Shown in pieces: positions 43,843-55,893 of a stretch of 64,000 bases of DNA. The stretch comes from Sphingomonas sp. PAMC26645 (GTDB lineage: Bacteria; Pseudomonadota; Alphaproteobacteria; Sphingomonadales; Sphingomonadaceae): positions 926,501-990,500 of the forward strand of contig NZ_CP039249.1 in NCBI RefSeq assembly GCF_004795835.1, read 5' to 3'. The stretch's first letter is position 1; every line of letters starts with the position of its first letter. The translations under genes and the position numbers were made by a program. The notes below the pieces were generated by a model that was not told the origin of the DNA, did no database searches, and worked only from the letters and a program-made list of their open reading frames with translations.

Positions 43843-45030
43843 ATGCTGTCGCGCCTCGTCCTTACCGATTTTCGCAATCACGCCGACCTGACGCTGACGC
43901 CGGGACCAGGGTTCGTCGTGCTGACCGGCGAGAATGGCGCGGGCAAGACGAATATCCTGGAGGCGGTGTCGCTGCTCGCCCCCGGCCGCGGGCTGCGGAG
44001 GGCTGCACTAGGCGAGATGGCACAACAAGGCGGGGCAGGTGGCTTCGGCGTAGCAGCCATCTTATTCCCCTCCCGCTTGCGGGAGGGGTTAGGGGAGGGC
44101 GCGACGTACGTACTGGCGTCCGGCGTCGAGGAAAACGCGCCCCTCCCCCGACCCCTCCCGCAAGTGGAAGGGGAGTCAGAAGTGCAGGGGCAGATACAGA
44201 CTTCAGGCGAAGTCGACGTCGCCACCGGCACGCTAGCCTCCGCCCCGGAACGCCGCATCGTCCGCATCCAGGGCGCGACCACCACCGCCAACGCACTTGC
44301 CGAGTGGCTCATGATTCTGTGGCTCACCCCCGCGATGGACCGCCTCTTCGTCGCCCCCGCGGGCGATCGTCGCGGCTTTCTCGACCGCCTCACGCTAGCG
44401 CTCGCCCCGAGCCACGCCCACCACGCCGCCCGCTACGACGCCGCGATGCGCGCGCGAAACCGCCTGCTCGCCGACGAAGGCCGCCCCGACGGCGACTGGC
44501 TCTCAGCACTCGAAGCGCAGATGGCCGAGCATGGCGCCGCCGTCGATGCGGCCCGGCGCGAGACTGTCACCCTGCTCGGGACGAGGCTTGCGCATCAGGA
44601 CGACGGCCCGTTCCCGCGCGCCGGCCTGACGCTCGAAGGCTGGGCCGGCGACCCGACGCGCCTGCAAGCCGACCTCGCCCAGGGCCGCGCGCGCGATGCC
44701 GCTGCCGGGCGCACGCTCAGCGGCCCCCACCGAGTCGACCTCATCGTCACCCACCTCGACAAGGCGCGAGCGGCCTCGCTCGCCTCGACCGGCGAGCAGA
44801 AGGCGCTCCTCCTCAGCATCGTGCTCGCCCACGCTGACCTCGTCGCCGAACGCACCGGCCAGCCCCCCGTCCTGCTTCTCGACGAGGTCGCCGCACATCT
44901 CGACCCATCCCGCCGCGCGGCGCTGTTCGCGCGGCTCGCAGGCCGCGGCCAGGTGTGGATGACCGGCACCGAAGACGCGCTGTTCGACGCGATCGGCCCC
45001 CAGGCAACGCGGATCGCGGTCGGGCGTTAG
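43843..45030 (+). CDS. recF: DNA replication and repair protein RecF with an in-frame repeat insertion
   Basis: 395 residues. It starts [18 protein letters not shown] and has Walker [13 protein letters not shown] (about 30-41), [23 protein letters not shown] (signature region) and Walker [12 protein letters not shown]. RecF loads RecA at gaps with RecO and RecR. Between GFGVAAI and EVDVATGTL, contiguous in normal RecF, about 40 extra residues (roughly 75-118) are encoded by an inverted repeat of family A. No stop or frameshift results, so the gene may still be active. Confidence 0.93.
   Translation: MLSRLVLTDFRNHADLTLTPGPGFVVLTGENGAGKTNILEAVSLLAPGRGLRRAALGEMAQQGGAGGFGVAAILFPSRLREGLGEGATYVLASGVEENAPLPRPLPQVEGESEVQGQIQTSGEVDVATGTLASAPERRIVRIQGATTTANALAEWLMILWLTPAMDRLFVAPAGDRRGFLDRLTLALAPSHAHHAARYDAAMRARNRLLADEGRPDGDWLSALEAQMAEHGAAVDAARRETVTLLGTRLAHQDDGPFPRAGLTLEGWAGDPTRLQADLAQGRARDAAAGRTLSGPHRVDLIVTHLDKARAASLASTGEQKALLLSIVLAHADLVAERTGQPPVLLLDEVAAHLDPSRRAALFARLAGRGQVWMTGTEDALFDAIGPQATRIAVGR
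44064..44178. repeat. Family A inverted repeat inside recF (copy 3)
   Basis: Left arm 44064-44102 and right arm 44138-44178 are inverted copies sharing CTTGCGGGAGGGG and GGGGGAGGG blocks. The whole unit reads through in the recF frame as residues such as [10 protein letters not shown] and [12 protein letters not shown]. It is the only copy of the family found inside a gene here. Confidence 0.82.
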
Positions 45031-45114
45031 GCTGAACGCGCGCTGTCGAGCAGGCTCACCGCGCGTTCAAGCGGGCGCGGGCAAAGCTCCGTCTATCGAA
45101 GATACGGAGAGACG

Positions 45115-48965
<3,851 letters not shown>

Positions 48966-48978
48966 GCCGCACCTCACA

Positions 48979-49017
48979 TTGCAACATATCCTGCAGTTTT
49001 CGCAGGATGCGTTGCAA
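48979..49017 (+). terminator. Hairpin after gyrB
   Basis: Arms TTGCAAC...ATCCTGC and GCAGGAT...GTTGCAA form a bulged 14-bp stem with an AGTTTTC loop, 14 bases after the gyrB stop. There is no immediate T run (TTTTTC follows after 13 bases). Probable terminator or 3' stabiliser. Confidence 0.6.
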
Positions 49018-49137
49018 TAAAGGTCCATCGTTTTTCAGTTCGAATCGTGTGCTCGCAGTCCTAGTCCACCGCCGGATGTCGCTGACGAGGTCCGAGCACT
49101 CGACGCGCGTGTCGTGAGCTAGTTCGATACGAGCCGG

Positions 49138-50019
49138 TCAGACCGCCATGTCATTCGCTTCGACATGGGCGGCGATATCGCCGGCGGTCGTCCACCAGAT
49201 ACGTGGGTCGTCCGCTTCCCGAAGCTCCGTCAGGACGCGGGCGAGTGCTGGAACGCGGTGTGCCTGCCCCATGATGAAGGGGTGAAGCGCGATACCAAGG
49301 ACGAGCGGCCGTCGGTCGCATTCGGACAACAGCTGTTCCACGCCTGCGCGTATCATGGCCGCGAACGTTTCTGCCTCCTGGTGGCGCTCGATGATCGCGG
49401 GGAGGTCGTTGATCTCCTGGGAGTAAGGAACGGAGAGAAGCCCGCCATATTTGGTCGACAGTCGGGTGGGCTGATCATCGTGCGCCCAATCGAGCACGTA
49501 GCGATAGCCGTTCTTGGCCAGCAAATCCGGCGTGTTTTGGCTTTCCGAAATCCAAGGCCCCAACCAGCCGGACGGTCGTATGCCGAGTGTCGCCAGTCTC
49601 TCGGTAACGTCTGCGATCAAGCTATCCTCGCGCAGGCCGACCATGTTCCCCTGCGCCTTCGCATTGCTGCTGCCGTGAGCCGCAATCTCGTCACCACGAT
49701 CACGGCATGCTTCTGCCAGGCCGGGGCAACGCTCGAGCACGTCAGCATTCAGGAGTGCAGTGGTCCGCAGCTGCAATCGATCAAAGAGATCAAAAAGCCG
49801 CCATGCCCCAACGCGATTGCCATAGTCGCGCCATGCATAGTTCATCACGTCAGGTTCGGTCTGGGACGGCGCTAACTTTGGCCCCAAACCGCCACCGAAG
49901 TCGAAGACCTCATAATTTACGCCGAGATAGATTGCGAGGCGACGTCCGTCCGGCCAGTCGTAGTCCGGCCGGTCGGTGATGGGGCGGTAGTCATAGCGGT
50001 CATGGTTCGAGTTGCTCAT
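49138..50019 (-). CDS. Polysaccharide deacetylase-family protein (PuuE/allantoinase-like)
   Basis: 293 residues from ATG 50019 (an upstream start at 50034 is possible). NodB-homology features: LAIYLGVNYEVFDFGG, YAWRDYGNRVGAWRLFDLFD, LRTTALLNADVLERCP, and EIAAHGSSNA with the metal-binding H; a later LALHPFIMGQ supplies the last His. The pattern matches the allantoinase/PuuE branch of carbohydrate esterase 4 rather than cell-wall deacetylases, but the substrate is unknown. No signal peptide, so cytoplasmic. Its start region overlaps the edge of the decayed rhodopsin sequence on the other strand. Confidence 0.78.
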   Translation of the reverse strand: MSNSNHDRYDYRPITDRPDYDWPDGRRLAIYLGVNYEVFDFGGGLGPKLAPSQTEPDVMNYAWRDYGNRVGAWRLFDLFDRLQLRTTALLNADVLERCPGLAEACRDRGDEIAAHGSSNAKAQGNMVGLREDSLIADVTERLATLGIRPSGWLGPWISESQNTPDLLAKNGYRYVLDWAHDDQPTRLSTKYGGLLSVPYSQEINDLPAIIERHQEAETFAAMIRAGVEQLLSECDRRPLVLGIALHPFIMGQAHRVPALARVLTELREADDPRIWWTTAGDIAAHVEANDMAV

Positions 50020-50039
50020 GGCGATGCAACGCACAAACT

Positions 50040-50305
50040 AGCGAATGGCATCGCTGCTATCTCACGCTGCGTCGATTTCTGGGAAATGCTCTGCCGCTGG
50101 CACGCTATGTCGATTGGTCGGTGACGACGCCGATATTGTTGGCGGGGTTGGTGCTGCTGGTAGTTCATGAGCACGGGAAGGCGGGGAAGTTGGCGGGTAT
50201 CTGACATCGGTCATCGTCCTTGATGTCCTGATGATCGTCACCAGCCTGATATTCAGTCGGGTTCCTGATGCTGCACGCGGTGCCACAGACGAAAGAGCAT
50301 CGTGA
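50040..50305 (+). pseudogene. Relic of a microbial (type 1) rhodopsin
   Basis: Frame 3 encodes FLGNALPLARYVDWSVTTPI and then LLAGLVLLVVHEHG, the helix C signature of microbial rhodopsins: R and D of RYVDW correspond to Arg82 and Asp85 of bacteriorhodopsin, and T-T-P follows. The position of the proton donor (Asp96) is Gly, a D-T-G type motif. A stop at 50202 is avoided by shifting one base: from 50195 the next frame gives GYLTSVIVLDVLMIVTSLIF, a plausible helix D. Helices A-B and E-G, including the retinal-binding Lys, are missing. Dead gene fragment. Confidence 0.65.
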
Positions 50306-50306
50306 T

Positions 50307-50551
50307 CGCCTGCAGTGCGTCACTACCACCGCGTACCTGCGTGCCACCGCGCCAGTCCTCGTCGCGGCCGTGATGATGGTGGGGATCGTGGGCGGGCTGC
50401 TGCTGCGGTGGGACCTTTCAGGCGTGCGGTAGCTATTTGCCGGCATCGCGGCACTGGCGATGCCGCATCTGCTTGTGACGCCGTATTTCGAAGGGGTTGC
50501 CCGGCAATCGGGGGTTATGCCCCAGCCTCAAGCACGCCAGAGCTTTCTATA
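50307..50551 (+). pseudogene. Relic of Brp/Blh beta-carotene 15,15'-dioxygenase, C-terminal part
   Basis: Frame 3 gives AYLRATAPVLVAAVMMVGI, a TAG at 50430, then LFAGIAALAMPHLLVTPYFE in the same frame and a stop at about 50551. The hydrophobic helix followed by A-L-A-x-P-H-x-L resembles the last helices of Brp/Blh enzymes, which cleave beta-carotene to retinal and are usually encoded next to rhodopsins. It directly follows the rhodopsin relic on the same strand, which supports the assignment. The N-terminal two thirds are lost. Confidence 0.5.
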
Positions 50552-51772
50552 GGCCGTGTCGAATGCCGTCAGGTCATCCGGATCCGCCATCGTCGTCGCC
50601 ACCCGCTTTGCGTGGCGGTGCGCCCAGCTTTCGATCGCGGCATGTGAACCAGGCAGGTTCGCGTGCAGCGCCGCCAGCGTCGCTGTCAGCCGCAGCGATA
50701 CCTCGACCTCTTGAACACCTTCGCGCAGGATCGGCCCGAACGCGTCCGTCAGCATATCGTCCATCGTCGGTTTGCCGATGTGAACCGGATGGGTTTTGAC
50801 CGTGTCCTCGACATTCGCTGCGCCCGGCCGGAGCGTCAGGAATACACGAAGCAAGGCGTTGAGGACCTCGATACCCGTACCCGGGTCGTTGGTCGCCGGG
50901 GCCAGCGCGCGGCTCGCGATCTCGGACAGTGCGATCAACCCCAACCGCGGGTCCTGATCGAACGAGCGATGTCGCTCGATCGTGAAGGTCTTCACCAGCG
51001 CGGTACGGACAGCGTCGTTCGCCTCCCCCTTGACCTGCAGGAGCGTACGCGCGGGGTGCATCATCGTGCCGGGCAGGACGTCGACATACACTGTCAGATC
51101 GTGGCGGTCGGCGATGGTGCCGAGCGCGGCGACGTCGATATGCGTGATGTAGCCGGTCTGCGGCGCACTCAGTGCCACGGCATCGGCGGGGATGGCGACA
51201 GGAGCCCGCCCACCGAGATACGGATGCGCGGCGAAATCTAGCATGGCCTCGGTCGCAGCCTCCTCGACGCGGTCGATCACGTCGGCCATCCGTCCGAAGG
51301 CCGTGATATGCCCGATCCAGCGCAACAAGGTGCCGACCACCAGCAGGATGATCAGTACCGTCGCCGCGAACAGGATGATCCGGCCGTCATGGCCGTAGGC
51401 GCTGGTGTTCAGCCCGACGATACCCACCATCGAAAAGACGAAGGCGCCAAGGAACGTCGACAGCGCGTTTTGCGAAGTCGGATCGCTCACCATCAGCTGG
51501 GTCGCCCGCGGTGTCGCGAGCTGCGTCGCCGAGGAATAGGCGCTGACCATCGCGGTCAGGGAAAAGGTCGTGACCGCCAGCATGCTGGAGGCCATGATCT
51601 GAAGGATCGTACCGACCGATCGCTGCCCGATATCCGCATCGAACGTGTAGGGCAGATACGGCGTGACGAGCCCGGCGACGATCGCCAGCCCGACGCTGAG
51701 CAGGCTGATGATCGCCGCGCGGAACCAGATTTGCCGGATGATCCGCTTCAGGATCCACGACCATTGCCTCAT
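50528..51772 (-). CDS. DUF2254 membrane protein
   Basis: 414 residues. Four helices fill the first 150 residues (IWFRAAIISLLSVGLAIVAG first), with TLLRWIGHITAFGRMADVID after the fourth, and the long soluble part carries TGYITHIDVAALGTIA, SFDQDPRLGLIALSEIASRA and LAPATNDPGTGIEVLNALL, all recognisable DUF2254 segments. Function is unknown; a channel-like or envelope-stress role has been guessed for the family. The gene end overlaps the blh relic on the other strand. Confidence 0.85.
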   Translation of the reverse strand: MRQWSWILKRIIRQIWFRAAIISLLSVGLAIVAGLVTPYLPYTFDADIGQRSVGTILQIMASSMLAVTTFSLTAMVSAYSSATQLATPRATQLMVSDPTSQNALSTFLGAFVFSMVGIVGLNTSAYGHDGRIILFAATVLIILLVVGTLLRWIGHITAFGRMADVIDRVEEAATEAMLDFAAHPYLGGRAPVAIPADAVALSAPQTGYITHIDVAALGTIADRHDLTVYVDVLPGTMMHPARTLLQVKGEANDAVRTALVKTFTIERHRSFDQDPRLGLIALSEIASRALAPATNDPGTGIEVLNALLRVFLTLRPGAANVEDTVKTHPVHIGKPTMDDMLTDAFGPILREGVQEVEVSLRLTATLAALHANLPGSHAAIESWAHRHAKRVATTMADPDDLTAFDTAYRKLWRA

Positions 51773-51806
51773 GCTGCGTCTCTCAAACGGTCGTTATCCA
51801 CGATCA

Positions 51807-51999
51807 TTATGACCACAACGGCTTGGCAATCCAGCGGCTAAGATCGAACTGGCCGCAGATCATCACGATTGCCGTGGCCAGCGGCACTGCGATTAGTGCT
51901 CCGGCGATACCCCAGACCCAGCTCGAGCCTCATCATCCACGACCATAGAGACGATGCGACGCCGGTGAGGATGCTGGTCGCGAGCATGGGGCGGAGCAT
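51807..51999 (-). pseudogene. Remnant of an AI-2E/PerM-family membrane transporter
   Basis: The minus strand encodes WVWGIAGALIAVPLATAIVM and a short basic tail to a TAA at 51807, matching the last helix of AI-2E (PerM-like) proteins (W-x-W-G-x-x-G-A-L-x-A-V-P-L). A TGA at 51930-51932 breaks the frame; the other frame upstream reads LRPMLATSILTGVASSLWSW, which fits the preceding helix with one indel. Only about 60 residues of an expected 350 remain, so it is a decayed fragment. Confidence 0.45.
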
Positions 52000-52010
52000 G
52001 GCGCGCGGAC

Positions 52011-52505
52011 CTAGCGGCTGACTTCGAAGAGGAACCATGCACGGCGTTCCGCCTCGTCGGTCCAAGTATCGATCAGGCCGGACGTCGCATTGTCTCTGGC
52101 GACGTCCGCGACGTCCTTGGCACGGCGAAGCGACTCGACCAGGAGAAGATTGTCGGCACGGAGTTCGCTCAGCATGTCCTGCGGCGTCACGAACTCGGCA
52201 TCATTGTCCATTATGGTCTGATGCCGCGCGATATCGCCGATCGACCGGATGGTCGTGTTGCCGGTCTTTCGGGCGCGCTCGGCAATCGCGTCGGTGACAG
52301 CGAGAATCTGTGCGGCCTGCTCATCGAGAAGCAGGTGATAGTCTCTGAAATAAGGTCCGGAGACGTGCCAGTGGAAGTTCTTCGTCTTCAGGTAAATTGC
52401 ATAGCTGTCAGCCAATATGATCTTCAGGGTGTCGGCGACAGTCATGGTTGCACATTCGTCGAGGTCGGACGGTGTCGGATTAGCGGCAACATGGGCGTTC
52501 GTCAT
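52011..52505 (-). CDS. dps: Dps-family DNA-protection/ferritin-like protein
   Basis: 164 residues from ATG 52505, with GAGGAA upstream; the longer frame to 52601 has no Dps similarity. Family core: LKTKNFHWHVSGPYFRDYHL and LLDEQAAQILAVTDAIAERA supply the inter-subunit ferroxidase ligands (His, His, Asp, Glu). Dps dodecamers oxidise and store iron using peroxide and shield DNA. A copy of the shared AAACTATA motif lies 107 bases upstream of the start. Confidence 0.92.
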   Translation of the reverse strand: MTNAHVAANPTPSDLDECATMTVADTLKIILADSYAIYLKTKNFHWHVSGPYFRDYHLLLDEQAAQILAVTDAIAERARKTGNTTIRSIGDIARHQTIMDNDAEFVTPQDMLSELRADNLLLVESLRRAKDVADVARDNATSGLIDTWTDEAERRAWFLFEVSR

Positions 52506-52611
52506 CGGTCGGTTCCTCAATCGTGACTCGCGCGGTAGTTGGCACCGGTTTTCCGCAAGTAGCGCTGAAGGAGGATGAGTTGATCGCCGGACGATGTCCA
52601 ATGACCACAGG

Positions 52612-52626
52612 CTATAGTTTTGATGA
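52612..52626 (-). promoter_or_regulatory. Shared 15-bp motif, site D (upstream of dps)
   Basis: Read towards dps the site is TCATCAAAACTATAG. It shares AAACTATA with three other sites (54245-54259, 54376-54390, 60270-60284), each in the same orientation relative to the gene behind it. It is the least conserved at its left end. Confidence 0.45.
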
Positions 52627-52686
52627 CTACGAGCAAAGCGGATCCGACGGCCGACTAACCAAGTCTGGGCTGCACGTCCGCAATCA

Positions 52687-53433
52687 CTAGCCGCCGTAGC
52701 GCTCGGTCTTGATAATGGAGGGGGGCAGGCCGGCCAGTAAGGCGCCCTCGGTCGCGATGTTGACGAAACCGTTGGATCCGCAGACGAAGACTTGGCTGGG
52801 CTTTCGGTGAAGTCGCGCCACGACCTCCTGGACCATCGCGCCGTCGATCCGTCGCCCGAAGTCCGACGGGCGGACCGGGGCTTCTCGGGTGATCGTCAGC
52901 GCCAGGACGAATGCCGCGTCGCCCATTTCGGTCGCATGCAGCTCTTCCGAGAAGAGAACGTCCGCCTCGGTGCGTGCGGATAGCAACAGCGCCGTCGGGA
53001 CGGTCGTGGATAGCGTATGGCGGTGCCGGATCATCGCCATCAGCGGCACGAGGCCGGAGCCCGCTCCGATCAACAACACCGCATCCACGGCGGGATCCGG
53101 CCACAGGAAATGACCCCCAAGCGGACCACGAAGCTCGATATCGTCGCCGATCGCCGCCACGTCGTGGAAGAACGACGAGACTTCACCGTCCGGCAGTCGC
53201 TCGATCGCGAGTTCAAGGATCGGGGACGACGTCGTCGCGGACGCGATCGAGTAGCTTCGCATCGCGCTGTAGCCGTCGGGCGCGGTCAGCCGGACATCGA
53301 CATGCTGCCCTGCGATGTGCGCGAACGGCTTGCTCAATCGCAGGAAGAAGCTCTTGATGCTCGGTGTCTGCTGGACGATGTCCTCGATCACGCACGACTG
53401 CCATGCCACGGTTTGCGCGCCGCCCTCAGTCAT
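52687..53433 (-). CDS. FAD/NAD(P)-binding ferredoxin reductase-like protein
   Basis: 248 residues; its ATG overlaps the stop of the upstream molybdoenzyme by 8 bases. FNR-type fold: MRSYSIASATTSSP (FAD-binding R-x-Y-S), GPLGGHFLW, LIGAGSGLVPLMAMIR (NAD(P) site) and VFVCGSNGFVNIATEGAL. There is no [2Fe-2S] domain. The overlap suggests it passes electrons between NAD(P)H and the partner sulfite-oxidase-like enzyme. Confidence 0.87.
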   Translation of the reverse strand: MTEGGAQTVAWQSCVIEDIVQQTPSIKSFFLRLSKPFAHIAGQHVDVRLTAPDGYSAMRSYSIASATTSSPILELAIERLPDGEVSSFFHDVAAIGDDIELRGPLGGHFLWPDPAVDAVLLIGAGSGLVPLMAMIRHRHTLSTTVPTALLLSARTEADVLFSEELHATEMGDAAFVLALTITREAPVRPSDFGRRIDGAMVQEVVARLHRKPSQVFVCGSNGFVNIATEGALLAGLPPSIIKTERYGG

Positions 53434-54031
53434 TGGTGTATCGCTGTTCGCGCCATGGATCGCCGTAGATATGGTAGCCGTGACCTTCCCAGAATCCGGG
53501 TTCGTCGCGCGTCGTGAACTGCAGTGCGTTCACCCATTTGGCGGACTTCCAGAAGTAGAGGTGCGGGACCAGGAGGCGCGCGGGCCCGCCGTGATCGCGC
53601 GGAAGCGGCTCGCCCGCATAGGTGAGGGCGACCATCGCCTTGCCTGACAGCAGATCCGCCAAAGGTACGTTCGTAGAATACTTATCGTAGCAGTGCGCCA
53701 ACACGAAATCGGTGGGCGGGTCGAGCCCGGCATCGGCAAGTATGTCTTCGATGAGCACGCCCTCCCAGGCGGTGTCGAGCTTGGACCAGGAGGTGACGCA
53801 GTGAATGTCCTTGGTCACCTTCGTCTTCGGCAGGGCGTTGAACTCGCTCCAGTTCCAGACTTTGACGGGCTTCGGACCGATCTTGACCGTGAATTTCCAA
53901 TCGGAAGGCTCTACGTGCGGCGTAGGGCCAGCGGACAGGACGGGAAAATCTTCCACGAGATGCTGACCTGGCGGAACTCGACCGGAGTCATCGCCGCTTG
54001 AACCGCGGCCGGAGAATCCTCTGGTGACCAT
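53426..54031 (-). CDS. Sulfite oxidase-like molybdopterin oxidoreductase
   Basis: 201 residues with the Mo-pterin binding fold of the sulfite oxidase family: KTKVTKDIHCVTSWSKLD, where the Cys is the expected molybdenum ligand, then VLAHCYDKYSTNVPL, PRDHGGPARLLVPHLYFWKS and a C-terminal GYHIYGDPWREQRY. There is no Tat signal, so it is cytoplasmic, unlike MsrP. Members of this short type occur next to a flavin reductase, as here. The substrate may be an S- or N-oxide, in line with the Msr genes nearby (inference). Confidence 0.87.
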   Translation of the reverse strand: MVTRGFSGRGSSGDDSGRVPPGQHLVEDFPVLSAGPTPHVEPSDWKFTVKIGPKPVKVWNWSEFNALPKTKVTKDIHCVTSWSKLDTAWEGVLIEDILADAGLDPPTDFVLAHCYDKYSTNVPLADLLSGKAMVALTYAGEPLPRDHGGPARLLVPHLYFWKSAKWVNALQFTTRDEPGFWEGHGYHIYGDPWREQRYTND

Positions 54032-54244
54032 GATGAATCCCTTGGGTTGGCTGATGGAACGGATCGGGCTTGAGTTCAGAAGCTGATGCTACATCCTTGT
54101 GGCTGCAACTGTCGAACGAGTTGTTTGACTCGAAAATAAGCAGGGTGGCCTGATGGAACGGCCATGATCTTGACCTGCTATGACGCCCGATGATTGCAAA
54201 TGGGGTTTAGCGCCCACCCAGTCTGACTATCCAATACCCTGTCG

Positions 54245-54259
54245 CTATAGTTTTAATAC
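54245..54259 (-). promoter_or_regulatory. Shared 15-bp motif, site C
   Basis: Read towards the minus-strand molybdoenzyme gene it is GTATTAAAACTATAG, with the common AAACTATA core and a G-T-A-T left half. It lies 214 bases before the start codon. Confidence 0.5.
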
Positions 54260-54375
54260 GTTTCGGTAGTTTTGTCATGTGCGTGGCTAGGCGCGGGTCT
54301 TACGATCGATCGGTCGGTTCTGAATTATTCGGCCGATACGCATCGAAGTTAATCTGGTACGTGCCAAGTCGTTCC

Positions 54376-54390
54376 CTATGGAAACTATAC
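54376..54390 (+). promoter_or_regulatory. Shared 15-bp motif, site B
   Basis: CTATGGAAACTATAC, differing from site A at one base of 15; the following G is also shared. It lies about 121 bases before the DUF336 start and points towards it. Confidence 0.55.
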
Positions 54391-54511
54391 GCAGCAGCTA
54401 TTTGAATTGCGCTGGCCACGCAGCCATAGTCGTAGACTAATGATCGTTGCCGAGAAACTCATCTCCAACCTCACAAATGCCGACGGATCGCGCCTCGGCG
54501 AAGGAAATCCC

Positions 54512-54943
54512 ATGAGCAAATCCATCGCCACCGCGTCGATCAACCGCGAGACTGCGGTCGCCCTCATCGACGCGGCCCTCGCCGCGGCACGCGCGATCGG
54601 CATCCCGGCTGCCGTCGCTGTCGTCGACGCCACCGGCTATCTGCGCGCGTTCGAGCGCACCGACGACGCGCCGTTTCTCACGGTCGACGTTGCCATCGAC
54701 AAGGCCTGGAGCTCCGCCTCGTTCGGGTTCCCGACGCATGTCTGGAACGAGTATGTGACCAACGATTCGAAAGTGGCGCCGCTTGCCTATCGTCCGCGGA
54801 TGGTGGCGGTCGGCGGCGGATACCCGATCCTGGAGGACGGCAAGTTGATCGGCGGGATCGGCATCTCCGGCGGCAACTATCAGCAGGACCAGGATGCCTG
54901 CGTAGCGGCACTCAAGCAAATCGGGTTCGAGCTACCGGCCTGA
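54512..54943 (+). CDS. GlcG/HbpS-family haem-binding-like protein (DUF336)
   Basis: 143 residues from ATG 54512, with GAAGGAAAT upstream. The whole chain fits the family: LIDAALAAARAIGIPAAVAV, DATGYLRAFERTDDAP, DKAWSSASFG and GGGYPILEDGKLIGGIGISG. HbpS members bind haem or degradation products and take part in redox-stress sensing in Streptomyces; GlcG has an unknown role in glycolate operons. First of a two-gene unit with the thioredoxin-fold protein. Confidence 0.85.
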   Translation: MSKSIATASINRETAVALIDAALAAARAIGIPAAVAVVDATGYLRAFERTDDAPFLTVDVAIDKAWSSASFGFPTHVWNEYVTNDSKVAPLAYRPRMVAVGGGYPILEDGKLIGGIGISGGNYQQDQDACVAALKQIGFELPA

Positions 54944-54985
54944 CGACCGCCCAGCCGACGATCCGCATTGTAATTGGAGTAGCAA

Positions 54986-55456
54986 ATGAACATCGACCAA
55001 CGCCAAGCCCCCGAGCTGCGGGTGCAGAAATGGATCGGCGGCGACGGAGGAGCGATCGCGCCGCTTACGCTGTCGGATATCGGGCCCGGCCCGAAGGTCC
55101 TGTTCGCCTTCCAGCATTGGTGCCCCGGCTGCCATCTTCACGGGTTTCCGACGCTACAAAAATTACATCGCGCATTGAGCCCCCAGGGCGTGGGGTTTGC
55201 GGTGATCCAGACCGTCTTCGAAGGCGCGGACGAGAACACATTCGAGACGTTGCGCGTGAACCAGCGCAAATATGACCTTCCCCTCGCTTTCGGTCACGAT
55301 GAGCCACCGACCGGGCAGGCGCTGCCGACCTTCATGGAAGACTACCGCACGCGAGGAACACCCTGGTTCACAGTGATTGATGAACGCGGCCATATCGTCT
55401 TCTCGGATTTCCATCTCGATGCGGACACGCTCATCGCGGACTTGGGTCAGGCATAG
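54986..55456 (+). CDS. Thioredoxin-fold redoxin (AhpC/TSA or TlpA-like)
   Basis: 156 residues. The redox motif is C-P-G-C in FAFQHWCPGCHLHGFPTL (about residues 46-49), in the position of the thioredoxin CxxC; GTPWFTVIDERGHIVFSDF near the end has the cis-Pro pattern. No signal peptide or membrane helix is present, so cytoplasmic. It may reduce disulfides or peroxides. It follows the DUF336 gene by 42 bases on the same strand. Confidence 0.82.
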   Translation: MNIDQRQAPELRVQKWIGGDGGAIAPLTLSDIGPGPKVLFAFQHWCPGCHLHGFPTLQKLHRALSPQGVGFAVIQTVFEGADENTFETLRVNQRKYDLPLAFGHDEPPTGQALPTFMEDYRTRGTPWFTVIDERGHIVFSDFHLDADTLIADLGQA

Positions 55457-55519
55457 CTTATGCAGCGAGGGCTCAATCCTGACTGCTAGATTTGGGCGGT
55501 TCGATCGTCCCGCGTGCGA

Positions 55520-55810
55520 TCAGGAAATCTCATGCCAGACGCAGCGCACCCCGGTATCGTGTTCAGCCACGCGATCCACGTGTTTGGCCACGGCCTCCTT
55601 TGCGGCATCGAAGGGACCATGATCCGTGCCCACAAGCCGGAGCGACAAGCTATCGCCATCGGCTGTCATGATAAGCTGACCACCGGGAAGCTCGATCTCC
55701 GCGGTCAGCGCATCGTAGCGAACCGGATAGGTGTGTACCCACGCCTCGGCGATCTCGGTCAGATAGCGGCTGCCATCGATCGTGGCGATGCGTGCTTCGG
55801 CTTCGAACAT
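55520..55810 (-). CDS. DUF2218 family protein
   Basis: 96 residues. It matches DUF2218 along its length: ARIATIDGSRYLTEIAEAW, TAEIELPGGQLIMTADGDSL and a final HVDRVA stretch. Function unknown; these small cytoplasmic proteins often appear near iron or redox genes. It is the last gene of a likely minus-strand operon beginning with msrB (60159), 83 bases after ridA. Confidence 0.8.
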   Translation of the reverse strand: MFEAEARIATIDGSRYLTEIAEAWVHTYPVRYDALTAEIELPGGQLIMTADGDSLSLRLVGTDHGPFDAAKEAVAKHVDRVAEHDTGVRCVWHEIS

Positions 55811-55893
55811 GAAGTGCTCCCGTAGACTTTGTGCTTCGATGAAAAATGTGGAATTTTCCCGAGATACGCGTCACGCCACGGATCAAAGGCGGA

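Larger units (their letters stand above)
54032..54511. other. Divergent intergenic region with two regulatory motif copies
   Basis: 480 bases between the molybdoenzyme gene (minus) and the DUF336 gene (plus). It is AT-richer than the surroundings and carries motif sites C (54245-54259) and B (54376-54390). An open frame from 54407 leading into the DUF336 gene is not supported by its ribosome site. I see no other gene. Confidence 0.5.

Noticed and set aside
54391..54511. EcfG-type general stress promoter (GGAAC-N16/17-CGTT) before the DUF336 gene
   Set aside because: GGAAAC is present, but no matching CGTT follows at the right distance; the motif fits the shared 15-bp site better.
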